Made by a program: the position numbers and the translations under genes
Source: Rhodospirillaceae bacterium UBA6219
Lineage (GTDB): Bacteria; Pseudomonadota; Alphaproteobacteria; Rhodospirillales; Magnetospirillaceae
Direction of reading: 5' to 3'
DNA: 64,000 bases
Assembly: GCA_002435715.1 (NCBI GenBank)
Contig: DISD01000086.1
Coordinates: 1-64,000, forward strand
Shown here: in pieces, positions 38,652 to 47,808 of the stretch
Layout: each line of letters opens with the position of its first letter
How positions within the stretch are numbered: position 1 is the first letter of the stretch
The notes under the pieces: model-generated
Database searches by the model: none
What the model was told of the DNA's origin: nothing
Seen by the model: the letters and a program-made list of their open reading frames with translations, nothing else

Positions 38652-40853
38652 TCAAGGCGTTTCGTTGCACTGCGAACGCAACCCCGCCAACGCCGAAGCG
38701 ATACGCACAAGCCTGAAATCACTCAGCAAAGTCGGCACCTCGGCGGCGAAGCGACGCCGCCAATTGGGGTGCTGGTCGACGGTTCCGGGCAAATTCATTT
38801 GCAAATTCAAGCCGAACACGTCCTCCATCTGCACCATGGTCAGCCGCGACCGGGCCTTGCCCAAATAGCGGTGGATGCAATCGGAAAGCACCAAAACCTG
38901 ATCGTCGCTCAACGTGCCGGCAACAGGAAAATCAGCAGCCAGATTTTCTTGTTCCATCAAAGCGGCCACCAAAGCGGCCCGATCGACGGCACGGGCGGCC
39001 CGTTCTTCGTCGGCCATGCCGGGGCGCGGATACAGGTCCAGACGTTCGCGGCTGTCGATGTCGACTTCCAGCCACCAGCCGCGCAAGGACGGCAGATCGT
39101 GGGTGGCGAAGATGGACAGCGCCTGTTCCTGGAATTCCTCGGGCCGCTTGAAGCGATCGGGCGCGGTCTTTTCGAACACCATGACGCGATAGGCGAACAA
39201 GGCCATGTCATCCATGCGTTCGCGAAAGCCTTCGGGAACGGTGCCCAGATCCTCGCCGATGATCAGGCAGGAATTACGCACCGATTCCAACGCCACCAGC
39301 CGGAACAGATCATCCACCGGATAGCGCACATAGGCGCCCTGGTCGGCGTCCACCCCCGGCGGCACCCAATAAAGCCGCTGCAGCGCCATGGCATGGTCCA
39401 GGCGCAACGCCCCGGCATGGGCCATGTTCGAGCGCATGACGGCGATGAACGGTTCGTAGGCCGCGTCCCGCAGGGTAATGGGGTTGAACGGCGCCAACCC
39501 CCAATCCTGGCCCTTCAGCGCCAACGGGTCGGGGGGCGCCCCCACCGACACCCCCAGCGCCAACCGGTCCTGTTCCATCCAGGCATCGGCGCCGTCGCCG
39601 GCGATGCCGACCCCCAGGTCGCGGTAAAGCCCGATCCCCGCCCCCGCCTTCAAGCCGGCATCGTGGGCGGCGGCCAATTGTTCGTCGGCGACGAATTGCA
39701 GCCAGGCGTAAAATTCCACCTTGTCGGTGTGGGTGGCGGCGAATTCGGCCACCGCCGCGCTGTCCGGGCGCTGGAATTCCGTCGGCCATTGCCGCCAATA
39801 GGCGGTTCCGGAGCGGGTGAACTTTTCCGCCAGCGCCTCGAAGGTGCAGAACAGTCGAAGTTTGTCGCCACCTTGGGCCAGGAAGGCCCGGAACGCCTGG
39901 GCACGGTCGTCGCCGGCGGCCAGATGCTCGCTGCGGAACCAGGCGTAAAGTTCTTCCAGGATGGGACCTTGCAGGTGGTTCACATCGGCGTATTCCACCA
40001 TGGGCATGGCGCGCAACCGCGCCAGATTGGCCTGGAACCCGGGCGAGGCGTAAAGCCGCTTGGCCGCCCGGCATTCGGAAAATTCCGCGATGGATTCCAC
40101 ATCGATATAGGCAACGTTCAAAAAGCGCCGCGATGACGGCGCATAGGGGCTGAATTTCTGCGGCTGGCTGGGGAACAGCGCATGCAGCGGGTTGATGCCG
40201 ATGGTGTCGGCGCCCATCCGGGCCGCCCCTTGTGCCAGCTTGGCCAAGCAACCATAGGTGCCCAAACCCCAGTCGCGGTCGTCGCGCAGGGCATAAATCT
40301 GGGTGGCGATGCCCCAGGCGCCACGGCCGCGCATCACCGCTTCGGGCACGAACGCCTTGGCCGGGGCCACCGCCAGCACGCAATCGTCGCCGCCCAGCGG
40401 GCCGCGCAGTTTGAGCCGGTGATAGCCGATGGTCAAATCGGCAGGCAGCGCGAAGCGCCAACGCTTGATCAGGGCGCCGTCCAGCCAGCGTTCCTCGATC
40501 CAGGATTGGGTGTCGGTCTGCACCTGTCCGCGCAGGATTTCGCCGGCTTCGGTGGTGATTTCCCAGTCCAGCATGTCCTTGTCGGCAGCGGCCGGAAGGG
40601 TCAACGCCACCCACATGCCGTCGCCCTGCTGGGCCACCGCCACCGGCCCCAACCAGCGCGACCACGGCCGTCGGTCCAGTTCCGCCAGCGTCGCCGCCAA
40701 CTCGGCCTCGGTGTCGATGGCCAAACCCATGGCCTTCAGGAAGGCACGCTTGGTGGTTTCGGGGACCACGCGCCACTGGCCGTAGAAATCCCACCAACCA
40801 TCTTCAATTCCGGCCAGCCGCGCCAATTGGTCGAGCATGTCGGTCGCGCCCAT
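38652..40853 (-). CDS. malQ: 4-alpha-glucanotransferase (amylomaltase)
   Basis: MalQ disproportionates malto-oligosaccharides left by phosphorylase and debranching enzyme. The 733-residue GH77 protein has the nucleophile in LRLDHAMAL, the acid/base in IIGEDLGTVP and the third carboxylate in ATHDLPSLRGWW. The N-terminal 150 residues are the extra beta domains found in the E. coli-type enzyme. It has AGGGAG upstream and sits 14 bases after glgX. Confidence 0.94.
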   Translation of the reverse strand: MGATDMLDQLARLAGIEDGWWDFYGQWRVVPETTKRAFLKAMGLAIDTEAELAATLAELDRRPWSRWLGPVAVAQQGDGMWVALTLPAAADKDMLDWEITTEAGEILRGQVQTDTQSWIEERWLDGALIKRWRFALPADLTIGYHRLKLRGPLGGDDCVLAVAPAKAFVPEAVMRGRGAWGIATQIYALRDDRDWGLGTYGCLAKLAQGAARMGADTIGINPLHALFPSQPQKFSPYAPSSRRFLNVAYIDVESIAEFSECRAAKRLYASPGFQANLARLRAMPMVEYADVNHLQGPILEELYAWFRSEHLAAGDDRAQAFRAFLAQGGDKLRLFCTFEALAEKFTRSGTAYWRQWPTEFQRPDSAAVAEFAATHTDKVEFYAWLQFVADEQLAAAHDAGLKAGAGIGLYRDLGVGIAGDGADAWMEQDRLALGVSVGAPPDPLALKGQDWGLAPFNPITLRDAAYEPFIAVMRSNMAHAGALRLDHAMALQRLYWVPPGVDADQGAYVRYPVDDLFRLVALESVRNSCLIIGEDLGTVPEGFRERMDDMALFAYRVMVFEKTAPDRFKRPEEFQEQALSIFATHDLPSLRGWWLEVDIDSRERLDLYPRPGMADEERAARAVDRAALVAALMEQENLAADFPVAGTLSDDQVLVLSDCIHRYLGKARSRLTMVQMEDVFGLNLQMNLPGTVDQHPNWRRRFAAEVPTLLSDFRLVRIASALAGLRSQCNETP

Positions 40854-40867
40854 GATGAATAAGCTCC

Positions 40868-43000
40868 CTATTGGCCGGTGTGGGTATTACGCCGGCGCAA
40901 AACCGCCAGCGAATGGGGTTTCAGCGGGAAACGGCTGCCGGCGGCGCAAATCTCGTCGGGATTGATGGGATCGGTGCGCGCGGTGTCCAAGATCACTTCC
41001 CAGGTGCGGCCCAGTTCGGGCGGCGGCAAGGTGTAGAAGATGATCTCGGTATAGGCGTTCAGCAGCAGCATGAAGGTGTCGTCGGGCTGACCGCCGGCGG
41101 TGTGCGACTGGATTTCGTCGGATTCGCCGGCCAGCACACAGCCCAGCGAGCGGGCATAGGGCATGACCCAATCGGCCTCGCTCATTTCCAAGCCGTCGGG
41201 GGTCACCCAGGTGATATCCTTGATCACCTGGCTTTTGTCACGACGCGCCCCCTTGAAGAAACGCGGCCGACTGAAAACTGGATGTTTGTGGCGCAGGCGG
41301 ATCATGCTGCGGACGAAGTCCAGCATGGCCTGATCCTGGTTTTCCCAGTCCACCCAGCTGATGTCGTTGTCTTGGCAATAGGCGTTGTTGTTGCCGCCCT
41401 GACTGCGGCCGAATTCGTCGCCGGCCAGGATCATCGGCACCCCTTGCGACAACAGCAAAGTCGCCATCAGATTGCGCATCTGCTGGGTCCTGAGCGCGCG
41501 GACCTTGGGTTGCTCGGTTGGACCTTCGATACCACAATTGGACGAATAATTGGCGTCGGTGCCGTCGCGATTGCCCTCGCGGTTGGCGTCGTTGCGCTTT
41601 TTCTCGAACGACACCAGATCGGCCATGGTGAAGCCGTCATGGCAGGTGACGAAGTTCATCGACGCCCACGGCCGCCGGCCGCCCCAGCCGAACAGGTCGG
41701 AAGACCCGGTCAGGCGTGACGCCATGTCGCCGATCTGCCCGCCGTCGCCACGCCAGAAGCGGCGCACGGTGTCGCGATAACGGCCGTTCCATTCCGACCA
41801 GCCGGGCGGAAAACTGCCCAAGCGATAGCCGTCGCCGCCGATGTCCCAGGGCTCGGCGATCATCTTGACGCGGGACAGAACCGGGTCCTGACGGACCGCG
41901 TCCAGGAACCCCGAACCGCCGTCGAAACCCGATTTCTCACGGGCCAGCGACGCCGCCAAGTCAAAGCGGAAGCCGTCCACGTGCATTTCCTCGACCCAAT
42001 AGCGCAAGGAATCCATCACCATCTGAAGGACACGCGGATGGGACAGTTGAAGCGTGTTGCCGCAGCCGGAATAATTTTCGTAATGCTGGGGCTGGTCGGG
42101 GGCCAGCCGGTAATAGCTGGCATTGTCGATGCCCTTATAGGACAAGGTCGGGCCCATATGGTTACCCTCGGCGGTGTGGTTGTAGACCACGTCCAAGATC
42201 ACCTCGATCCCCGCATCGTGCATGCGGCCGACCATGGTCTTGAAGTCGCCGTGCGACGAGGCGCCGTAATAACGCGGATCGGCGGCGAAGAAGCCGATGG
42301 GGTTGTAGCCCCAGAAATTGCGCAAGCCCTGATCGATCAGGTGGCGTTCGTCGACGATGGCGTGGACCGGCAGCAATTCCACCGCCGTCACCCCCAATTT
42401 GACCAGATAATCGATCACCGCCGGATGGGACAGGCCCAAAAAGGTGCCGCGATGCTGGGTGGGAACCGCCGGATGCTTCATGGTGAAGCCGCGCACATGC
42501 AGTTCGTAGATGATGGTGTCGGTCCACGGCCGGTTGGGGCGGCGGTCGTCGCCCCAGGTGAAGGCGGTGTCCACCACCCGGCATTTGGGCATGAAGCGGG
42601 CATTGTCGCGGTTGTCGATCACCAGATCGGCCTTGGCATGGCCCAGCTTGAAGCCGAAATGGGTGTCCGACCACAACAGATGACCGCTTAACGCCTTGGC
42701 ATAGGGATCGATCAGCAACTTGGCCGGATTGAAGCGGTGCCCGGCCACGGGGTTGTAGGGACCATGGACACGGTAGCCGTAAAGCTGCCCCGGCCGCGCC
42801 TCGGGCAGGTAACCGTGCCAGACCTGGTCGGTGTATTCGGGCAGGCGCAGACGTTCGACCTCGCGCCCCGCATGGTCGAACAGACACAGATCGACGGCTT
42901 CAGCATGGGCCGAAAACAAGGCGAAGTTCACCCCGTTGCCGTCCCAGGTGGCGCCCAGAGGATAGGAAGATCCGGGCCAGATGCGGCGGTGGTGGGGCAT
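40868..43000 (-). CDS. glgX: Glycogen debranching enzyme GlgX
   Basis: GlgX hydrolyses alpha-1,6 branches of phosphorylase-limit glycogen. The 710-residue GH13 protein has an N-terminal CBM48-like domain (PGSSYPLGATWDGNGVNFALF), the nucleophile in DGFRFDLAASL, the acid in MIAEPWDIGG and the TCHDGFT block. ATG 43000 gives the family start MPHHRRIWPG; a GTG at 43009 is possible. The gene begins five bases after the glgB stop, so its ribosome binding site overlaps the glgB end. Confidence 0.95.
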   Translation of the reverse strand: MPHHRRIWPGSSYPLGATWDGNGVNFALFSAHAEAVDLCLFDHAGREVERLRLPEYTDQVWHGYLPEARPGQLYGYRVHGPYNPVAGHRFNPAKLLIDPYAKALSGHLLWSDTHFGFKLGHAKADLVIDNRDNARFMPKCRVVDTAFTWGDDRRPNRPWTDTIIYELHVRGFTMKHPAVPTQHRGTFLGLSHPAVIDYLVKLGVTAVELLPVHAIVDERHLIDQGLRNFWGYNPIGFFAADPRYYGASSHGDFKTMVGRMHDAGIEVILDVVYNHTAEGNHMGPTLSYKGIDNASYYRLAPDQPQHYENYSGCGNTLQLSHPRVLQMVMDSLRYWVEEMHVDGFRFDLAASLAREKSGFDGGSGFLDAVRQDPVLSRVKMIAEPWDIGGDGYRLGSFPPGWSEWNGRYRDTVRRFWRGDGGQIGDMASRLTGSSDLFGWGGRRPWASMNFVTCHDGFTMADLVSFEKKRNDANREGNRDGTDANYSSNCGIEGPTEQPKVRALRTQQMRNLMATLLLSQGVPMILAGDEFGRSQGGNNNAYCQDNDISWVDWENQDQAMLDFVRSMIRLRHKHPVFSRPRFFKGARRDKSQVIKDITWVTPDGLEMSEADWVMPYARSLGCVLAGESDEIQSHTAGGQPDDTFMLLLNAYTEIIFYTLPPPELGRTWEVILDTARTDPINPDEICAAGSRFPLKPHSLAVLRRRNTHTGQ

Positions 43001-43005
43001 TGGCG

Positions 43006-45201
43006 TCACACCCGCTTCAAAACCACGGTGGAAAGCGGCGGCAAGGTCACCGGGATCGACATGGGTTGGTCGTGCCAGGGCTGGTCCTCGGCGACCACGC
43101 CATCCCCGTTGTTGATGTTGGTGCCGCCATACCATTCGGAATCGGTGTTCAGCACTTCCCGGTAACGCCCGCCCAGGGGCACGCCGACACGGTAATCATA
43201 GCGCACCACCGGGGTCAGGTTGCAGATCACCACGCAGAAATCGTTGGCGTCGTGACCGCGGCGCAGGAAGGACAGCACCGAATTGTCGCGGTCGTTGCAA
43301 TCGATCCACTGGAAGCCCGCCGGATCGTGGTCAAGCTGGTGCAGCGACGGTTCGACCCGGTACAGACGGTTGAGATCGCGGACCAGACGCTGCGCCCCTT
43401 GGTGCAAGGGGTAATCCAGCAGGTGCCATTGCAGCGATTCTTCGCAATTCCATTCGTCGCGCTGGCCGAATTCCTGGCCCATGAACAGCAGCTTCTTGCC
43501 GGGATGGGTCCACATGAAGGCGTAATAGGCGCGTAAATTGGCGAAATTCTGCCATTCGTCCCCCGGCATGCGCCCCAGGATAGACCCCTTGCCATGCACC
43601 ACTTCGTCATGGGACAGCGGCAGCACGAAGTTTTCCGAAAAGGCGTAAAGCAGCCCAAAGGTCAGTCGGTCGTGATGGTAACGACGGTGGATGGGGTCCT
43701 TGCTGAAATAATCCAGCGTGTCGTTCATCCAGCCCATGTTCCATTTGAAGCCGAACCCCAAGCCGCCGGCATAAGTGGGTTTCGAGACTCCGGGCCAGGC
43801 GGTGGATTCCTCGGCGATGGTGATGGCGCCGGGATGTTCGGCGTAAACCACCTCGTTCATCTGCCGCAGGAAGTCGATGGCTTCCAGATTTTCGTTGCCG
43901 CCATAGCGGTTGGGCAGCCATTCGCCCGGCTGGCGTGAATAATCCAGGTACAGCATGGACGCCACCGCGTCGACCCTGAGGCCGTCCACGTGGTACTGCT
44001 CCATCCAGTAAAGGGCGTTGGAATAAAGGAAGTTGCGGACCTCGGTGCGGCCGTAATTATAGATGTGGGTATCCCAATCCTTGTGCAGGCCCAGGCGCGG
44101 GTCCTCGTGCTCGTAAAGATGGGTGCCGTCGAAATAATGCAGGCCGTGGGGGTCGCGGGGGAAGTGGCCGGCCACCCAATCGATGATCACCCCGATGCCG
44201 GCCTGATGCAGGCGTTCCACCAGCAAGCGGAAATCTTCCGGACTGCCATGGCGCGAGGTGGGGGCGAACAATCCCACCGGCTGATAGCCCCACGACCCAG
44301 AAAACGGATGTTCGTGCACCGGCAGGAATTCCACATGGGTGAAGCCCATGTCGGTGACATAGGCCACCAGCTTGTCGGCCAATTCCGCATAGGTCAGCAT
44401 GCGGTCGCCGTCTTCCGGCACCCGCATCCACGACCCCAGATGCACTTCATAGATGGAAATGGGGGCGTGACGGTCGTTGCGCTTGGTCTGCGCCGCCATC
44501 CAGGACTGGTCGGCCCAGTCGCGTTCCGCCAGATCGGCCACCATCGAGGCGGTGCGCGGCGGCACTTCGGCGGCATGGCCATAGGGGTCGGCCTTCAACG
44601 GCAGCAGAGTGCCATGCGCGCCGAGCAGTTCGTATTTGTAAAGGGTGCCGTTGCCCAATCCGGGGATGAACAATTCCCACATGCCGGCATCGTGACGCAG
44701 CCGCATGGGATGGCGCCGCCCGTCCCAGGAATTGAAGTCGCCCACCACCGACACCCGCTTGGCGTTGGGGGCCCACAGCGCGAAATGAACACCGGCCACC
44801 CCGTCCACCACCGCCAGATGGGCGCCCAGTTTCTCGAAGGTGCGCAGATGGCGGCCTTCCACCAGCAAATGGATATCCAGGTCGCCGAGAAGCGGGCCGA
44901 ACCGATAGGGGTCTTCGCGTTCCAGCATGCGCCCGCCGACATCAAGGCGCAGGCGGTAGCTGGCGGCCAGGGAATCGGCAAGGGCGGCGGCGAAGAACCC
45001 GTCTTCATGCAACCGGACCAGTTCCACCTCGCCCGCCGGCCCGACGGCCCAAACGCGGGCGGCTTCGGGGGCGAAAACGCGCAAATGCCAACCGTCGGAA
45101 CCGTGATGTGGCCCCAGGACGGCGAAGGGATCGCCATGGGTGCCGGCGACCAGGGCGGCGACAGCCGCCGGATCCAGCGTGTTCGGGTGCGGTTTGGTCA
45201 T
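43006..45201 (-). CDS. glgB: 1,4-alpha-glucan branching enzyme
   Basis: GlgB introduces alpha-1,6 branches in glycogen. The 731-residue protein has two N-terminal beta domains (the second is CBM48, with FALWAPNAKRVSVVGDFNSW) and the catalytic GH13 barrel with nucleophile in DGLRVDAVASMLYLDY, acid in IAEESTAWPGV and LSHDEVVHGKGS. The ATG at 45201 is supported by AGGGGA; the extension to 45333 has no family content. It heads the glycogen operon. glgA and glgC are not in the window. Confidence 0.96.
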   Translation of the reverse strand: MTKPHPNTLDPAAVAALVAGTHGDPFAVLGPHHGSDGWHLRVFAPEAARVWAVGPAGEVELVRLHEDGFFAAALADSLAASYRLRLDVGGRMLEREDPYRFGPLLGDLDIHLLVEGRHLRTFEKLGAHLAVVDGVAGVHFALWAPNAKRVSVVGDFNSWDGRRHPMRLRHDAGMWELFIPGLGNGTLYKYELLGAHGTLLPLKADPYGHAAEVPPRTASMVADLAERDWADQSWMAAQTKRNDRHAPISIYEVHLGSWMRVPEDGDRMLTYAELADKLVAYVTDMGFTHVEFLPVHEHPFSGSWGYQPVGLFAPTSRHGSPEDFRLLVERLHQAGIGVIIDWVAGHFPRDPHGLHYFDGTHLYEHEDPRLGLHKDWDTHIYNYGRTEVRNFLYSNALYWMEQYHVDGLRVDAVASMLYLDYSRQPGEWLPNRYGGNENLEAIDFLRQMNEVVYAEHPGAITIAEESTAWPGVSKPTYAGGLGFGFKWNMGWMNDTLDYFSKDPIHRRYHHDRLTFGLLYAFSENFVLPLSHDEVVHGKGSILGRMPGDEWQNFANLRAYYAFMWTHPGKKLLFMGQEFGQRDEWNCEESLQWHLLDYPLHQGAQRLVRDLNRLYRVEPSLHQLDHDPAGFQWIDCNDRDNSVLSFLRRGHDANDFCVVICNLTPVVRYDYRVGVPLGGRYREVLNTDSEWYGGTNINNGDGVVAEDQPWHDQPMSIPVTLPPLSTVVLKRV

Positions 45202-45360
45202 GGCCTGAAATCCCCTGAAGGCGAGACGTCGCCCCTTCCTTGGTAGCAGGCTTTCGCCCGCAAGAACAGACCGTGCGGCGCAGGCGCGGTTTTCCGCCAG
45301 CTCATGGCTGATTACACTTTCAGATATGTCCATAATCTGTTAGAGGTTTTGGCCGAGGGG

Positions 45361-45380
45361 GCCGGTCGCGCTTGACCGGC
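45361..45380 (+). other. Leader hairpin before small membrane protein gene
   Basis: GCCGGTC (45361-45367) and GACCGGC (45374-45380) pair perfectly around a 6-base loop, 27 bases before the start codon and just upstream of the TTGAGGAG ribosome binding site. It may affect mRNA stability or translation. No riboswitch class is recognised. Confidence 0.4.
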
Positions 45381-45407
45381 ATATGACTATTTTGAGGAGC
45401 CTGTCTG

Positions 45408-45629
45408 ATGAGCGTCCTTCCCAAGGTTCTGGGCCTGACTGTCGCCGGTGTTCTGGTGATCGCCCTGTATCTGTCCACCTCGGTGGTCGGCACCCTGTTC
45501 TTCGGCGCCGTGAGCGCTCCGACCCCGGCCAACCCGCTGAGCTTCATGATCTATCTGGGCCTGGCCCTGACCGCCACCTTCCTGGCCATCGTCATGTACC
45601 TGGCCTCGACCGGCGGCGACGAAGCGTAA
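45408..45629 (+). CDS. Small two-helix membrane protein of unknown function
   Basis: This 73-residue protein has two hydrophobic segments (about 7-31 and 45-66) joined by a Pro/Ala loop (SAPTPANP) and a short acidic tail (STGGDEA). GAGGAG lies 8 bases before the ATG, and a strong terminator follows within 20 bases, so it is a complete single-gene unit. I do not recognise a family; high expression is suggested by the good ribosome binding site and compact unit. Confidence 0.75.
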   Translation: MSVLPKVLGLTVAGVLVIALYLSTSVVGTLFFGAVSAPTPANPLSFMIYLGLALTATFLAIVMYLASTGGDEA

Positions 45630-45648
45630 TCACGCTTTCGCGTTCGGC

Positions 45649-45684
45649 AAAAAACGCCCCCGCCGCAAGGCCGGGGCGTTTTTT
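45649..45684 (+). terminator. Bidirectional rho-independent terminator
   Basis: AAAAAACGCCCC and GGGGCGTTTTTT form a long stem around a GC-rich loop (45661-45672). A-run and T-run flank it on the two sides, so it ends both the small membrane protein gene (plus) and the periplasmic protein gene whose stop touches 45684 (minus). Confidence 0.88.
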
Positions 45685-46154
45685 CATGGGCAGATCTTCA
45701 GATCGGTGACCACGTCGGCCTGAACGATTTCCGATTGCTTGGCAAAGGCGTTCCAGCCGCGCTTGGTGGCTTCCTTCAACAATTTGTCGATCTGACCGCA
45801 ATAGGAAACGCTGAGCGGGTAATAACGGTAATAGGTGACCAGACGGCCATCGAAATAGGTCATCACCTCCAAGGCCTTGTCCTTGAACTCGCGGTCGAAC
45901 AGCTTCTTGCGCTTGGCCGTCTGCTGGGCCAGACGGGTGCCGAACTTGGTGTCGAAATCCTTCCACATCTTGGCGGTGCCGGGGTTGTAATCGGCATCGC
46001 AGCGATTGCCGCCCTCGCGCAGGAAGATGCCGTGGCGCACCAGTTTCTCGACCTTGACCTCGGCCGGACTCAGACAACGCTTGAACTTCACCTGGGCCAA
46101 GGCCGGGGTGGCAAGCAAGGACAAAGCGGTGGCCAGGACGATGGAGCGACGCAT
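45684..46154 (-). CDS. Secreted protein of unknown function
   Basis: The 156-residue product has a standard signal peptide (1-20, cleavage after PALA). The mature part is basic, with four cysteines (KRCLS, NRCDAD, SYCGQI, KICP) that suggest two periplasmic disulfides, and aromatic-rich MTYFDGRLVTYYRYYPLSV. I do not recognise a family. It follows msrQ by seven bases on the same strand, so it may be the third gene of the msrPQ unit. Confidence 0.75.
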   Translation of the reverse strand: MRRSIVLATALSLLATPALAQVKFKRCLSPAEVKVEKLVRHGIFLREGGNRCDADYNPGTAKMWKDFDTKFGTRLAQQTAKRKKLFDREFKDKALEVMTYFDGRLVTYYRYYPLSVSYCGQIDKLLKEATKRGWNAFAKQSEIVQADVVTDLKICP

Positions 46155-46161
46155 GCGGCGA

Positions 46162-46746
46162 TTATGCCCGTTGCGGCGTCCGCACGAAAGTCCGCAAGCG
46201 CCAGCCCAACAACACCGCCAAAATCACGGCGTAGACCAAGGGCTCGCGGATGTCGGCCTTCACCATCATCCAGAAATGCGCCACGCCCAGGATGGCGGCG
46301 GGGAACACCAGACGATGCAGCTTGCGCCACACCTTGCCCCCCAGACGACGGATCATGGAATCGGTGGATGTCAGCGCCAGGGGCAGCAACAGCAGGAAAC
46401 AGCCCATGCCGAGCGTGATGTAGGTGCGCTTGACCACGTCCTTCCACAGCGCCGCCCAGTCGAAGAACAGGTCGATACCGACATAGGACGCCAGATGCAG
46501 GCAAACATAGAAAAAGGCGAACAACCCCACCATGCGACGCAGCCGGGCCAAGGGCGCCCAATGGGTCCATTGCCGAAGCGGCGTCACCGCCAGGGCCAAC
46601 AGCAAAAAGCGTAACGCCCAATCGCCCAAGAAGCGGTTCAGGGTCTCCACCGGGTTGATGCCCAACGACCCATAAGCCGCCTGCCAGCCCAGCCACGCCA
46701 CAGGCAACAGGCTGGCGGTGAAAACCACGGGTTTGAGCCAACGCAT
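46162..46746 (-). CDS. msrQ: Heme-binding membrane subunit MsrQ
   Basis: MsrQ (YedZ) passes electrons from the quinone pool or flavin to MsrP for repair of oxidised periplasmic methionines. The 194-residue protein has about six membrane segments and the ferric-reductase-like pattern with conserved His in VCLHLASYVG and KLHRLVFPAAILGVAHF. It starts in the msrP stop (TGATG), so the two are coupled. Confidence 0.94.
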   Translation of the reverse strand: MRWLKPVVFTASLLPVAWLGWQAAYGSLGINPVETLNRFLGDWALRFLLLALAVTPLRQWTHWAPLARLRRMVGLFAFFYVCLHLASYVGIDLFFDWAALWKDVVKRTYITLGMGCFLLLLPLALTSTDSMIRRLGGKVWRKLHRLVFPAAILGVAHFWMMVKADIREPLVYAVILAVLLGWRLRTFVRTPQRA

Positions 46747-47648
46747 CAGAAATTCGCCTTCAAATCCAAACCGGCATACAGCCCGGCCACCTGTTCACCA
46801 TAGCCGTTGAACATCAAGGTGGGACGGCGACGGAACTCGCCGATGCGGCGTTCATTGGCCTGGCTCCACCGCGGGTGGTCCACCTGGGGGTTGACGTTGG
46901 AATAAAAGCCATATTCCCGCGGATTGTATTTCTGCCAGGAATTCAGCGGCTGGTTTTCGGTGAAACGGATGCCGACGATGGATTTGATCGATTTGAAGCC
47001 GTATTTCCACGGCACCACCAGACGCAGCGGCGCGCCGTTCTGGGGCAACAAATCCTTGCCGTAAAGCCCGGTGGCCAACAGGGTCAGCGGGTTCATCGCC
47101 TCGTCCAGACGCAGGCCCTCCACATAGGGCCAATCCAACACCGGAATGCGCAGGCCGGGCATCTGGGCACGGTCGGCCAGGGTGGTGAATTCCACATATT
47201 TGGCCTTTGAATTCGGTTCGAAACGCTTCAGCACCTCGGACAATGGCACGCCGCGCCAGGGAATGACCATGGACCAGCCTTCGACGCAACGCAGTCGATA
47301 GATGCGGTCCTCGACCTGCACCGGCTTAATCAGGTCTTCCAGACCGATGGTGCCGGGTTTGGCGCATTCGCCATCCACCGCCACCGTCCACGGCGCCGTC
47401 TTCAGCCGTCCCGGCGCCGTCACCGCCGGGTCCTCCTTGGAGGTGCCGAACTCGTAGTAATTGTTGTAGGTGGTCACCGCCTCGAAGGGCGTCGGGGTGT
47501 CGTCGGCTGTCGCCGCCCGCAAGCCGCGCCCCACCCCCAACACGCTACCGGCCGCCACCGCACCGGCCAAAAACCGACGCCGGTCCAGGTAAAGCGCGTG
47601 GTCGGTGACGTCGTTGTCACGCAAATCAGCGGCGGGTTTTATCAGCAT
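46746..47648 (-). CDS. msrP: Protein-methionine-sulfoxide reductase catalytic subunit MsrP
   Basis: MsrP (YedY) is a periplasmic molybdopterin enzyme that reduces methionine sulfoxide in proteins. The 300-residue product carries a twin-arginine signal (DRRRFLAGA, about 22-30) and the molybdenum ligand Cys121 in YRLRCVEGWSM. Other blocks (RPTLMFNGYGEQVAGLYAGLD, shortened here to LMFNGYGEQVAGLY) are typical. ATG 47648 follows CGGAG; a GTG at 47672 would add eight residues. It is the first gene of msrPQ. Confidence 0.94.
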   Translation of the reverse strand: MLIKPAADLRDNDVTDHALYLDRRRFLAGAVAAGSVLGVGRGLRAATADDTPTPFEAVTTYNNYYEFGTSKEDPAVTAPGRLKTAPWTVAVDGECAKPGTIGLEDLIKPVQVEDRIYRLRCVEGWSMVIPWRGVPLSEVLKRFEPNSKAKYVEFTTLADRAQMPGLRIPVLDWPYVEGLRLDEAMNPLTLLATGLYGKDLLPQNGAPLRLVVPWKYGFKSIKSIVGIRFTENQPLNSWQKYNPREYGFYSNVNPQVDHPRWSQANERRIGEFRRRPTLMFNGYGEQVAGLYAGLDLKANF

Positions 47649-47808
47649 CACCAAACTCCGTTTCGCGTTCACATGATCCCGAATTCGCCAAGGCGACGGA
47701 AAAGTTACGTACCGGCCCGCGCGAATCCGACATCCACCGAAAAATGCGGATTGCCACGGACATCAACCATAAGGATACTTCCCGTCAAATTTTGGGGGTA
47801 TTCAGATC